A stretch of 64,000 nt of DNA from CAVQRC01 sp963715045 (lineage in GTDB: Bacteria > Planctomycetota > Planctomycetia > Pirellulales > Lacipirellulaceae), in assembly GCA_963715045.1 (NCBI GenBank), contig CAVQRC010000004.1, positions 62,001 to 126,000 of the forward strand, written 5' to 3'. Below are positions 9,124-20,035 of this stretch, piece after piece. The notes beneath the pieces were generated by a model. The model was not told where the DNA came from and searched no databases. It saw nothing but the letters and a program-made list of their open reading frames with translations. A program made the position numbers and the translations under genes. Positions within the stretch are counted from its first letter, which is position 1, and each line of letters starts with the position of its first letter.

Positions 9124-10428
9124 TCACCCCGTCAACTCGGCGATCGGCTCTCCGCCGTCGACGATCTTGATCGGCCGCCCGATAAGACTCATGTTCTCTT
9201 TGTTGGCGTCGATTCCCAACGCGTGGTAGATCGTCCGAAACAGATCGACGATCTGAACCGGCCGCTCGGTCACCGTCGCCCCGGCCGCGTCGGTCGCACC
9301 GATGACCTGGCCACCCTGGATGCCTCCACCCGCCAACGCCACGTTGAACGCCCGGGGAAAATGATCCCGGCCCCCGCGCCCGTTGATTTTCGGCGTCCGC
9401 CCGAACTCACCCATCCACACCACCAGCGTACGCTCCAGCAGACCCCGCTCCTTGAGATCGCCAACCAGGTGCGCGAACGGCTGATCCACCTCACCCGTCA
9501 ATGCCCGCACCCGATTGAAATTGTCGTTGTGCGTATCCCAACCCCCCGAGGTCACTTCCACGAACGTCACGCCACGCTCGATGAGTCGCCGCGCGAGCAG
9601 GCAGCCGGCACCGAATTTCGATTCGCCATAAGCCGCGCGTGACGATGCCGATTCCTGCTCGAGATCGAACGCGTCCAGATTCGGACTCAACACCAGCTTC
9701 GAGGCCTTGCCCAACAGTTTGCGGTGGTCCGCGACGACTTGCGTTCCCTCCGCCCGGGCGAACTCGGTCTCCAGTCGCGAAAGCAGCGATAGACGTCGCT
9801 CGAAGCGGTCGGTCTCCGTGGTGGGCTGAATGTTGTTCGGGGGTCGGGTGGCGTCCTGCATCACGAAGGGATCGTAATCGACGCCCAGGAACCCCCCGTT
9901 ACCGCCACCTCGCTGGCGACCGCCGATCCGCACGAAGCTCGGCAACGCCGACATGGCGGCTCCCAGTTCGTCCGCGACCACCGCTCCCATCGTGGGGTAC
10001 TTCACGCTCGCGGTGGGCACGTAGCCGTGATGCAACAGGAAACTCGCCCGGGCGTGGTTCCCCTCTTTGCTCGTCATCGAACGAATGATCGCCAGGTCGT
10101 TCATCGCCTTCGCGGTGTAGGGCATGTTTTCAGAAATCTGGATGCCAGGGACCGCGGTGGAAATGGCCTTCGTCTCGCCACCGTTGGGATGCCCCGGCTT
10201 GGGACTGAAGGTCTCGAACTGGCTTGGCCCCCCCGCCATCCACAGCACGATGCACGCCATCGAGCGACTGCGGAGTTCGTCGGCCGACGCTGCCAGCGCG
10301 TCGCGGTAGCTCAAGGTTCCGGCGGCCAGGGCGGCCGTGGAGACCCCCCGCAGGAATTCGCGCCGCGCGATCACACCGTAGTGATCCACTTCGACGCGGA
10401 CTTCGCGATGCAGCAGGCGGTTGCTCAT
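9124..10428 (-). CDS. DUF1501 domain-containing secreted protein
   Basis: The start at ATG 10428 gives MSNRLLHREVRVEVDHYGVI. The twin-arginine signal RREFLRGVSTAALAAG follows, implying Tat export. The body has the DUF1501 landmarks VLWMAGGPSQFETFSPKP, MTSKEGNHARASFLLHHG, VTSGGWDTHNDNF and LVVWMGEFGRTP. DUF1501 belongs to the sulfatase/alkaline-phosphatase fold, but its substrate is not established. It lies 52 nt downstream of the DUF1549/1553 gene on the same strand, the usual planctomycete pair, and presumably works with it in the periplasm. Confidence 0.9.
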   Translation of the reverse strand: MSNRLLHREVRVEVDHYGVIARREFLRGVSTAALAAGTLSYRDALAASADELRSRSMACIVLWMAGGPSQFETFSPKPGHPNGGETKAISTAVPGIQISENMPYTAKAMNDLAIIRSMTSKEGNHARASFLLHHGYVPTASVKYPTMGAVVADELGAAMSALPSFVRIGGRQRGGGNGGFLGVDYDPFVMQDATRPPNNIQPTTETDRFERRLSLLSRLETEFARAEGTQVVADHRKLLGKASKLVLSPNLDAFDLEQESASSRAAYGESKFGAGCLLARRLIERGVTFVEVTSGGWDTHNDNFNRVRALTGEVDQPFAHLVGDLKERGLLERTLVVWMGEFGRTPKINGRGGRDHFPRAFNVALAGGGIQGGQVIGATDAAGATVTERPVQIVDLFRTIYHALGIDANKENMSLIGRPIKIVDGGEPIAELTG

Positions 10429-10480
10429 TTCGACACTCTCTCTCTTCGCAGGGGACCGCGGCGGGTACATCCGATGCGGC

Positions 10481-12110
10481 CTAGCGGCGATAACGAAACT
10501 CGGCAGAATTTAATAATGCCCACAACAGATCTTCCGCGGCCACACGGCGACTGCCGACCTCGTCGAAGTAGGCCACCGCAGTGGTCAACTCTTCCGCGAC
10601 GGGTTCCCGGGAAAGACACCGCAGATACAGATCGAGCACCAGGTCTTCGATTGTCGGGGTTCTGGCGATACACGCGTCCCAGCATGGTGCGGGGACTGCG
10701 GGCGTTCACCTCGCGAGCGAATTGCGGGCCGTTCATCAACGCCAGGACCTGCGGCACCGAAGCAGAGATCTCTCCCCGCGCGTCACTCGGGTCGAAGCCG
10801 AACAACGTGGCAAACCGCTGGCGGGCGTCGAACTGCTTGCCGTAGGCGTTTCCCCCCGGCTTGTTCCGTCGCTCCGCGGTGGGCTCTGCCCGCTCTACCG
10901 CAGTCAGCAGGGCGTTGAAGAGTTGATCGCCACGAAGCGGCTGCGCGACATTCGCCTGCAGCGGGATTCCCTCGGCGTTGCGACGCGGACGGGCCTCTCG
11001 CTGGTAGGCTTCGGTCGCGCAGATCGTGCGGACCAGCCATTTCGGATCGTAGCCGCTTTCGACAAAAGCGGTGGCGAGAATCCGCATCGCCCGAGGCGCC
11101 GTAGCAACCCGATCGGGACCGATGTCATCGACAGGTTCGTAAAAACCCTCGCCGACCAACTCCGACCACATGCGGTTCACGTACGCGATCGCGAACCACT
11201 CGCTGCCCGTGATCCAAGTGGCAAGTGTACTGCGGCGATTCGCATCGCGGCTCCCCAATTCGAGCTTGGCCCCGGTCAAGAAGAACTCCGGTGTCATCAG
11301 CGTCCCGGGCTCGGACGGATCTTCGAGGTCGGACATGTAGTGCTCGGCCGTCGGCTGATTGCCGTTGTTGTTCTTTCGCTTTCGCCGCTGATTGTCGTTG
11401 GCGATGACCGCGAAGCTCCGTTTGAGCGGAGAATTCACGGGGCGGACACCCACCCGCGGGAAGAACGCGGCGAGTTGATGAAATTGCTCGCGTTTCCAGC
11501 GATCGTAGGGATGGTCATGGCACTGGGCACATTGAATCTGGATCCCGAGAAACAGCCGCGACATCTCGGCGGTCGTTTCTTCCGTCCGGCCGTCCTGAGC
11601 CATGATGATGCCTGTGGCGCCCTGCTCCCGGACGTCACCCTCGGCCGTGATGAAGTCAGCGGCCACCACGTCCCAGCCGGTTTTGGCGTTGAGCTGTTCG
11701 GTGAGATAGACGGTGAGGGAATTCGAGACGATCACGGCCCGATCTTCGGCCCGTCGATAGAGGATCGCGTCACGCCAATATCGGGCCCAGTTCTGACCGA
11801 ACAGCGGATTGTCGAGCAGTCGCCGGACGGCAGCCTCTCGCTTATCCGTCGCGGGATCGAGCACGAACGCGATCAGGGCTTCCGGCGACGGGATATCGCC
11901 GAGCAGGTCGAGATGAATCCGCCGGAAGAACGTGGCGTCGTCGGTACGCGGAGCAAGCTGGGTGTCGTTGTCGGCGAAGACTTCGACGGCCACGGAAGCG
12001 TCGATTCGTGCCGCGATCCGGGTCGCATCCGGTTTAGCGAGCATGACTGTCGGGCTGAGGACCGCAGACAGCGAAACGGTCAGCATCAGCAGCGAGAGCC
12101 TTCGGGACAT
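10481..12110 (-). CDS. DUF1549/DUF1553 domain-containing secreted protein, frameshifted at the C-terminus
   Basis: The start at ATG 12110 gives MSRRLSLLMLTVSLSAVL, a Sec-type signal peptide ending near VMLA. DUF1549 follows (FFRRIHLDLLGDIPSPEAL, then the motif CAQCHDHPYDRWK). DUF1553 comes next (FAIAYVNRMWSELVGEGFYEP and LVRTICATEAYQ). No N-terminal cytochrome c domain is present, so this is the short version of the family. Near 10645 one extra base shifts the frame; corrected, the tail reads LVLDLYLRCLSREP and SAEFRYRR and stops at 10481. The role is unknown but the family is typical of planctomycetes. Confidence 0.85.
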
Positions 12111-12463
12111 GACGATCCTCGACGGTTCGAGATACCTGAAAAGAGCCGGACTTGCCGCCCGACGGTGCAAACGCGTCTTAAAATTCTGCCAACGCTGTAC
12201 GCTCGCCTCGCAAGGCCTTAAACGTTAGTTTCGCCAGACGGTCCCAGGTTCGGGACGGCAGCGATTGCGGCGGCCATGCTCATGGAACCCCGCACGTCGG
12301 GTCAGGGTTTCGCGGAACCACTCTCCCCCCACCCTCGAATCGAGGTAACGGATTGTACCACATCGGTTTACCGCACATGGCCAGGCCCCGACCGGCTTGC
12401 CAGCCGCTGGTCGGAATCGCTACAATCGATCGCCGCCGGGGCGAGGTCATGGATCGCCCCCCT
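12111..12463. other. Intergenic region upstream of tRNA-Gly
   Basis: Nothing coding is supported in this 353-nt stretch between the divergent DUF1549 start and the tRNA gene. It should hold promoters for both directions, but I see no motif good enough to call. Confidence 0.4.
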
Positions 12464-12537
<74 letters not shown>

Positions 12538-12714
12538 TCTCGACACGATTCGACCCCCGCCCTGCCGATCCCTCCGAACCGACATCGGCCGCGACTATCC
12601 GGCTAGAACTGGCATTGGGGCCCTGCCTTCTCATCTCGTTGATCCCGTTCTCTTCTCCCCGGCGACCGCCCCGCCGCATCACTCCACGAAGCAGCAGCAT
12701 CGCGAAGAAGCTTC

Positions 12715-14581
12715 ATGACCCAACCCAGTATCAAACTGCCGCCGGGCCGCGCGGCTGTTCCCCGCTATAAGATCGCTCTGCTGTTTGCTGCGGTCGGCCT
12801 CGCTGTTGTGTTCGTCACCATGTATGCCTTCAGCCGCAAGTCCGACACGCAACTCGCGGATCAGGATGCTCCCGGTGAGGAGACTCCGCTGTCCGCACGG
12901 CAGATCCGTAACGTGCTGCTGATCAGCATGGACACGACGCGGCACGACTACCTGAGTTGCTATGGCTATGAGCAGAAAACGACGCCAGTGATCGACAGCC
13001 TGGCCGAACAAGGGATCCTGTTCGAGCACGCGATCTCTCCCTCACCCATGACGCTGCCGGCTCATTGCTCGATGTTGACCGGCACCAATCCGACTCGTCA
13101 CGGCGTCCGGCAGAACATCACCTACCAGCTGCAGAGACGCCAACGTGACGCTGGCGGAAATTCTCCAGGCCAACGGCTTCGCGACAGGCGCGGTCATCAG
13201 TTCCCACGTCATCGGAAGGAGTTTCGGGCTGGATCAGGGATTCGACGAGTTCTTTGACGACATCAAAGGAACCGAACGCGATGCACTCGATGCCAGCGGA
13301 CATGCGATCAATTGGATGTTGCAGCACCGCGATCAGCCGTTCTTCATGTTCCTCCATTTCTTTGATCCGCACGGGCCCTACGATCCGCCGTCGCCCTATG
13401 CCGAGCGTTTCGGGGCTCAGCCTCATGGGCTGTATGCCGGTGAAATCGCTCACGTCGACGATGTCATCGGCAGGCTGCTCAAGACCCTCGAGCAGAACTT
13501 GCTGTTGGATTCGACCCTGATCCTTGTCGTCGGCGATCACGGCGAGGGATTGGGCGAGCACGGCGAGTTCTTTCATTCGTTTTTCACCTATCAGAGTGTT
13601 GTCCGAGTGCCGCTGGTGATGAAGCTACCGGGACATCGGGGACCGACTCGCATCAACCAGGTTGTGGGCCTGATCGACATCGTGCCGACGGTCTGCGGGC
13701 TGCTCGACATTGAGATTCCCAGCGCGGTCGAAGGAATTGATCTGTCGGCCCTCATCGACTCACCGGGAACCATCGATCCGGATCGCGCGATCTACTGTGA
13801 GAGCCTCACGCCGACACTCTACGGATGCAACGCCATCCTGGGCCTGGTGTCGAACAAGTGGAAGTATCTTCAGACGAGTCGGCCCGAGTTGTACGATCTG
13901 GGCCAGGATCCCCATGAGCTTCAGAACCTGATTGCCGCCGAACCGCATCTCGGCAAGGTCATGCAAGACAGGCTGCGACAATTCCTGGAACAGGGTGTTG
14001 CTGCCGGCGGAGATTCGCGCATCGAAATCGCCGCCCAGGCGAAACGCCAGCTCGAGGCGCTCGGTTATGTGGGAGGGAATATCAACGAAGAAGCCACCTT
14101 CGACGACTCCAAACCCGACGCCAAGGATCTCATTGCCTATCACGTGCAGGTCATGCAAGCCGGCGACCACATCGGACGCGGGGAATTCCCCGAGGCCGCC
14201 GCGATCTGTCAGCAGATGATTAAAGACCATCCCGAACTTTACAGCGGCTACGAAATCCTGGCCGAAATCGCCATGGCCCAGCAGCAGCCAGCTCGAGCCA
14301 TCACGCTGTGCCAGAAAATTCTCGAACTGAAGCCGGACGACCCCGACGCGTATTACCGAATCGCGGTCGCCACGCACATGCAGGGGAGGATCGACGAAGC
14401 TGTCGAATACTACCGCAAATCACTGGCGATCCAGCCGACCAAGGCGGACGCCCATTCGAATCTGGCGATTGCTTTACTCGCGAAAGGACGTCGTCAGGAG
14501 GCAATTGAGCACTTCGAAGAAGCGTTGAAGTTAAATCCGGACCATGCGGATGCGCGGGCCAGACTTGGCCAACTGCGGTAA
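12715..14581 (+). CDS. Membrane-anchored sulfatase-superfamily protein with C-terminal TPR domain, frameshifted
   Basis: The N-terminus has one membrane helix (KIALLFAAVGLAVVFVTMYAF). A sulfatase-fold domain follows, with LLISMDTTRHDYLSCYGY, the nucleophile region SPMTLPAHCSMLTG, and LVVGDHGEGLGEHG. The usual C/S-x-P-x-R motif for formylglycine is absent, so this may be a phosphodiesterase- or phosphatase-like member with a Thr or Ser nucleophile. From about residue 475 there are TPR repeats (FPEAAAICQQMIKDHPELY to EAIEHFEEALKLNPDHADA). The frame changes near 13131, consistent with one extra base, giving RDANVTLAEILQANGFATG. It heads a same-strand cluster continuing to 20867. Confidence 0.8.
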
Positions 14582-14598
14582 ACAGTTGCAGACAGGTA

Positions 14599-16690
14599 TT
14601 GAGCGTGAGCGGAACGAGATGCCAACGCCGCGATTTCCTGGCAGGTCTGGCCGTCGGTTCGCTTTCAGCCGTGGCACCCGGCTGTTGGCGGGGCGGGCAC
14701 GCTGCCCAGCGAAAGGGCGGGCCTCGAACCGTGGTCCTGGCGTTCGACGGCATGGATCCCCATCTGGTTGACGGATTGATCCAAGCCGGACGGCTCCCCA
14801 ATCTGGCCCGACTGAAAGCCGTGGGAGGGTTCACCACGCTCGCCACCAGCGATCCCCCGCAAACGCCCGTGGCGTTCTCCAACATTATCTCCGGCGCCGA
14901 CGCCGGAGTGCACCAGATCTTCGACTTTATTCATCGCGACCCCGCGCCGCACAGCGCCCTGGCGGTTGAACCGTACTTCTCGACTTCCAGGGTCGTCGGC
15001 GAAGACAACCCGCGAACCGTTGAATTCGGGAAGTGGCGGATTCCGCTCGGGGCAACCAGGCAAGTCCAGCTGCTCCGCCGAGGCCCGGCGTTCTGGAGTC
15101 AGCTCAGCAAGCATCGACACGCAAGCCAGGTTTACTTTCTGCCCTCGAACTACCCACCGCAAAATGATGAACAACTCGGTTTCCATCGCAGCATCAGCGG
15201 CATGGGGACTCCCGACCTGGCCGGCGGACTCGGCGAGTTCACCTACATCACGCCCAGGGCACCGCTCAAAGGCCGTCGCGTAACGGGAGGCCGGCTCGTG
15301 TACGCCAACCTGTGGGGCCGCAATCACGAGGCAACCGTCTCGCTTGTCGGGCCACCACACGAATTGCTCCGGCCGGATGACGAGCAATCGCTTCCCAAAG
15401 TATCGGAAGTTGCCCTCCAACTCGTTCGGGACCCAGAGCGAGACCTCCTCCGCGTGACGCTCCAGGAGCACATTCTGTTGCTCAAGGTCGGCGAATGGAG
15501 TGAGTGGCTTCCCATTGCCTTCCCCCTCGAGATGCCGGCCCGCGAAGGCTTCGCGGCGGTTGGACTCGCACCCGAAGCAAGCGGAATGGTCCGCCTGTAT
15601 GTCAAGCAGATCCACCCGGAAACCAAGGTCTATGTCACGCCCGTGAATCTGGACCCCACGAAACCCGCGACGACCGTCAGCTCTCCGCCTGACCTCGTCG
15701 CGGACGTCACCACGGATTCTGGAAGGTTCTACACACTCGGGATTCCGGAAGATTACAACGCGCTGCAGGAAGGTGTCCTCGACGAACAGGAATTCCTCGA
15801 CCAGGCGTACCTGGCCCACCGCGAACGGGAAGACTCCTATCGCCTCGCGCTTCAGCGGCTCCAAGGCGGAACGCTGTTCTACTACTTCGGGACGACGGAT
15901 CTCGTCAGTCACATGTTCTGGAAGCATCGAGATCCAGAGCATCCCGGGTACCAACCAGCCCTCGCGGAGCGGTACGGCGGCGTGATCGACGCGCTCTACG
16001 AGCAGGCCGACGCGCTCGTCGGAGAGACACTACGAGGCCATCCGCCCGCAAGACACACTCATGGTGCTTTCGGATCACGGTTTCACGTCGTTCCGATACG
16101 CCGTCGACCTCAATCGATTGCTCTACGAACTCGGCTTCCTGGTGCTTAAACGCGGCGTAAATCCCGCGGACGTCGAAAACTTCGCCGGGGTCGAGTGGGC
16201 AAAAACTCAGGCCTACGCCATCGGGCTCAATTCGGTCTTCGTGAACCAACGGGGAAGAGAGAAATACGGCCGTGTCGACCCCGGCCAGCCGACGGCCCAT
16301 GTCATCGACAGGCTCGCTGACGTGCTGACAGATTATCGCGACGAGGACCGCGATGAACGTCCGATTCGCGAAATGATTCGTGTCGCTGAGCGGTTTCCTA
16401 CCGCCGACCGACGCATCGCACCCGATCTGCTCGTCGGTTTCGCAGAAAACTATCGCGTCTCCTGGCAGACGCCCTTGGGTGGGATCGCCGACAAGGTGGT
16501 TTCTCCCAACGAACGGCAGTGGAGTGGCGATCACTGTGTGGCGAGTTCCGTTGTGCCCGGTGTGTTCTTCGCCAACCGACCGCTAACGCCCCGTCCGGCG
16601 TCGCTGTTCGATGTTGCTCCAACACTCCTCGCGGCTGCAAACGTACCCGCTCCCGATTTCATGCGGGGTAAGAACCTCCTCGCGACTTAG
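14599..16690 (+). CDS. Alkaline phosphatase-superfamily (type I phosphodiesterase/nucleotide pyrophosphatase-like) protein, frameshifted
   Basis: Translation probably starts at TTG 14599 or GTG 14605, 18-24 nt after the previous stop. A Tat-type leader (RRDFLAGLAVGSLSAVAPGC) precedes a phosphodiesterase fold. That fold shows VVLAFDGMDPHLVDGLIQAG, the nucleophile region PPQTPVAFSNIISG, FYYFGTTDLVSHMFW and LMVLSDHGFTSFRYAVDLN. The frame shifts near 16033, and the second frame runs to 16690 (TLLAAANVPAPDFMRGKNL). The protein is presumably exported and metal-dependent, but its substrate is unknown. It is a paralogue of the gene at 17669-19808, and both flank a sulfotransferase. Confidence 0.8.
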
Positions 16691-16694
16691 TACC

Positions 16695-16843
16695 TATCCC
16701 AGAACCTGAGTGAACGCGTCCCACGGCCGGGAAATTCGGTGGTTGAAGCCAGTTTTGGGATCGGCTCTTAGTACCTAACCCAAAATCCAAGTGAACGTAT
16801 CCCACGGCCGGGGAATTCGGTTGCTGAAGCCAATTCCGGGATC
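16695..16843 (-). repeat. Dispersed ~70-bp element, two tandem copies
   Basis: Two head-to-tail copies (16695-16762 and 16776-16843) lie in the gap between the phosphodiesterase and sulfotransferase genes. Read on the minus strand, each runs from GATCCC/GGAATT through CCCGGCCGTGGGA to a TGGGATAGGTACTAAG-like end. The frame open in every copy gives NWLQPPNFPAVGRVHSGSG here. Other copies are at 21858-21928, 29680-29757, 33048-33125, 37344-37420 and 39747-39820. The remainder of 16844-17076 shows nothing recognisable. Confidence 0.85.
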
Positions 16844-17076
16844 GGCGTCTTAGACGCCATCCGGTTCCACGTGAACCACTGGGGACCGTGTTTTCAAATC
16901 CGACAAACCCTGTACGATGGCCATCCAAGGCCTTGGATGATCGGCTCTTGACACAGGCGGCGATCCGGGGAGGCGGCCCAGGGAGACGGCCCGGCCAAGG
17001 CACGTCTCCGGTGAAGACAAATATTGAGACATATTGAGAATCGTGCCCTGCTGCAAAAGTTCGAGAAGAGTTGTCG

Positions 17077-17667
17077 ATGGGAGACGCGATCACTGTTGTT
17101 TCGGGCCTCCCGCGGTCCGGAACTTCCATGATGATGCAAATGCTGCAGGCGGGGGGGATGCCACTGCTCTGCGACGACGTTCGCGGAGCAGACGAAAGTA
17201 ATCCCCGCGGGTACTTCGAGTTGGATTCGGTCAAACGATCGCGGCAGGACCTCTCCTGGTTGGAGGATGCTCCGGGCAAGGTGGTCAAGGTGATCCACGC
17301 CCTGCTCCCCTGTCTGCCGAGCGAATATTCCTATCAGGTGATCTTCATGCGTCGCCGCATGAGTCAGGTGCTGGACTCTCAATACGAGATGCTCAAACGG
17401 AGCGAACAAGAAGGCTCTTCTGCGAGCCGAGAACTGCTTGCCAAGGCATTCGAGCGGCAAGTCGGCGAAGTGATCGATTACCTGCAGAGGGCACCCTCAA
17501 TGCGTTTGCTGCTGGTCGAGTACGTGGACGTCATTAAGGACGCGGCGGGCCAGGCGGCCCGGATCAACGACTTCCTCGGAGGTCGCTGGGACGCTTCGGC
17601 GATGGCCACCGCAGTCGAACCGGGTTTATTTCGCCACCGCGACCAGCGGGACGGGGAGAGAGGGTGA
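17077..17667 (+). CDS. Sulfotransferase family protein
   Basis: An ATG at 17077 gives MGDAITVVSGLPRSGTSMMM. The GLPRSGTS motif is the PAPS 5'-phosphosulfate-binding loop of sulfotransferases. KVIHALLPCLPSEYSYQVIF and MRRRMSQVLDSQ resemble the second substrate and 3'-phosphate regions. The 197-residue length is short but complete for bacterial members. It transfers sulfate from PAPS, or it may be a related P-loop protein; the acceptor is unknown. Its stop is 1 nt before the next gene's start, so it is cotranscribed with the phosphodiesterase-like gene downstream. Confidence 0.8.
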   Translation: MGDAITVVSGLPRSGTSMMMQMLQAGGMPLLCDDVRGADESNPRGYFELDSVKRSRQDLSWLEDAPGKVVKVIHALLPCLPSEYSYQVIFMRRRMSQVLDSQYEMLKRSEQEGSSASRELLAKAFERQVGEVIDYLQRAPSMRLLLVEYVDVIKDAAGQAARINDFLGGRWDASAMATAVEPGLFRHRDQRDGERG

Positions 17668-17668
17668 A

Positions 17669-19808
17669 ATGGCTCTTGAGACCTTGCTCCCGGAAAGCGG
17701 GCAAGTTGTCTTCGCTTACATCGGTCCCGGAGCGGGTATTGCCCTGGCGGGATCGTTCCTGGCAGTGCTTGTTGCATTTTTTGCCGCTGTGCTGGCGATC
17801 CTGGCCTGGCCATTTCGCCTGCTGTGGAGGATCGTGCGGAGGACGCGTCGCCGCCAGAACGCAAAATGCAACCGCGTTGTCGTGATTGGCCTGGACGGAT
17901 TGGACGCCCAGCTGACGGAGCAGTTTCTCGAGGAGGGGATCTTGCCGAATCTGGCAGAGATTCGCGAGCAAGGTTGCTATCGGCGATTGGCCACGACCTA
18001 CCCACCGCTGTCCCCAGTGGCCTGGTCGAGCTTCGCCACCGGTGTGAACCCTGGCAAGCACAATATTTACGACTTCATCAGCCGCAATCCGATTACCTAC
18101 GGCCCGGCCATCTCATCGGTCCGGATCTTCCCACCGAAACGCACGCTTAAGCTGGGCCCGTATCGCCTGCCGATATCGCGGGCCGACATCCGCGGATTGA
18201 GAAAAAGCAAGCCCTTCTGGTCCGTGCTGGGAGAGTATGGCGTGTTCAGCGCCGTGCTGCGGGTACCGATCACGTTTCCCTGCGACCGGTTCAACGGCGT
18301 TCAGCTGGCGGCAATGAGCGTGCCGGATTTGCTCGGGACGCAGGGTACCCACTTCCACTACGTGGAAACAGGCTGCGACGCGCGGCCCACAACCGCGGCA
18401 AGCGAGTCCGCCGAGTCGCTCGGAGGTGGAAGCATCCGCCCTCTCACCCGCGACCAGAACGGGCTGTCAGGAACCCTTGCACGGGCCGCCCAACCCGCTC
18501 CGCGGTGACGCTGCCGAGTTGCAGATCCCCTTCAGTCTCCAGCAGAATTCGGCCGATCACGTTGTCCTCCGCATCGGCTCGCAGCGTATCCGCCTGCAGG
18601 TTGGTGAAAACAGCGAATGGATCCGCGTGACGTTCACGTTGGCTCCCTTGATCCGATTGCGGGGAATCTGCCGCTTCAACCTGCGGCAAGTCACGCCGCA
18701 CGTTGAGCTCTATTGCACGCCGATTCAAATCGATCCCTCCGCACCCGCGATGCCCATCTCGCATCCGCCCGTGTACGCCAACTATTTGTCTCACCGCCAG
18801 GGGCTGTTCGCGACCATGGGACTCGCGGAGGACACCACGGCAGTCACCGACGGCACGCTCAACGAGGATGCGTTTCTCGCCCAGGCCGGCGAGATTCACG
18901 AGGAACGTCGCCAGATGCTGTTCGATTCACTCGACCGAGTGCGAAAGGGACTGGTTACCTGCGTGTTCGACGGTCCTGATCGAATTCAGCATATGTTCTG
19001 GCGGTTTCTCGATCGCGATCATCCGGCACTCAAAGGTCATCCCAATACGCACGAGCAGACCATTCGCGAGATGTACCAGCAGATGGATCAGCTCGTCGGC
19101 GAGGTCCGTGCGCGGATCAAGGACGACACCGCGCTGTTCGTGATGAGCGACCATGGCTTCACGTCCTTTCGGCGTTGTGTCGATTTGAATCGATGGCTGC
19201 TCGAGAACGAGTACCTGGTCCTGAAGCACGATGCGCGAACCTCCGATCACAGTTACCTGGCAGACGTTGATTGGAGCCGCACCCGGGCGTACTCGGTGGG
19301 GCTCGCCGGGCTGTACATCAATCAGCAGGGCCGCGAGTCGCAAGGGATCGTAGCCGCCGGCCGTGAAGCGGACGAACTGGTCGGCGAAATCGCCGGCAAA
19401 CTGACTGGCCTCGTCGACGCCAGCCTGGGATCGGTCGCGATCCACGAAGCAGTTCCCCGCGGCAAGGTCTACTCGGGTCCCTACGTGGACGGAGCTCCCG
19501 ACGTGATCGTCGGTTACGGTATCGGCTACCGCGTCTCCTGGGACTCGGCGGTGGGTAAGACGGGCCCGGCGGTTTTCTCGGACAACGTCAAGCCCTGGAG
19601 TGGGGACCACTGCATCCATCCGTCGCTTGTGCCGGGCGTCCTCTTCTCCAGCGAGCAGCTGGACGCAGAGCAGGCCGGGATCATCGATATGGCTCCCACG
19701 GTGTTGGAATTGCTGGGTGTTCCGCGGCCAGCCTACATGGATGGAGCATCGCTGATCGGCGGTGCGTCGCTGAGCGGTTCCCAGCCAAGCGGACCGAGTT
19801 TTCCCTGA
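17669..19808 (+). CDS. Membrane-anchored alkaline phosphatase-superfamily (phosphodiesterase-like) protein, frameshifted
   Basis: The N-terminal stretch FAYIGPGAGIALAGSFLAVL and the following hydrophobic run anchor the protein in the membrane. The catalytic domain has VVVIGLDGLDAQLTEQFLEE, the nucleophile region YPPLSPVAWSSFATG, CVFDGPDRIQHMFWRF, LFVMSDHGFTSFRRCVDLN and WSGDHCIHPSLVPGVLFS. The layout matches the paralogue at 14599-16690. Near 18479 the frame shifts by what looks like one extra base. The catalytic domain is probably periplasmic; the substrate is unknown. It is followed at 24 nt by a ribbon-helix-helix gene. Confidence 0.82.
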
Positions 19809-19832
19809 TCACCACATGCTGAGCGTCGCCCG

Positions 19833-20030
19833 ATGTTCTCTTCAACGGTCAAAGTGAAAATTGACAAGGCCCTTTACGAGCGGATCGCCGAAATCGCCAA
19901 GGGTGGCGGCTATTCGAGCCCCCAGGAGTTCGTATTGCACATTCTGGAGAGAGAAGTCGCCAAGTTCGACGACGCCGAAAATGAGCAGGAGGTGGAGAAG
20001 CAACTTCGCGGGCTGGGGTACATTGAATAG
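19833..20030 (+). CDS. CopG-like ribbon-helix-helix protein
   Basis: The 65-residue protein begins MFSSTVKVKIDKALYERIAE and continues AKGGGYSSPQEFVLHILERE. A short beta strand and two helices of this kind are the ribbon-helix-helix DNA-binding fold. The acidic tail (DDAENEQEVEKQLRGLGYIE) is unusual for a stand-alone regulator. It lies 24 nt after the phosphodiesterase-like gene and 5 nt before the membrane protein gene. It may regulate this cluster, or serve as a small adaptor; neither is shown. Confidence 0.75.
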   Translation: MFSSTVKVKIDKALYERIAEIAKGGGYSSPQEFVLHILEREVAKFDDAENEQEVEKQLRGLGYIE

Positions 20031-20035
20031 CCGGC

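Noticed and set aside
10581..12221. 546-codon plus-strand frame opposite the DUF1549/1553 gene
   Set aside because: Antisense shadow of a gene with the CAQCHDHP motif; no recognisable domains of its own.
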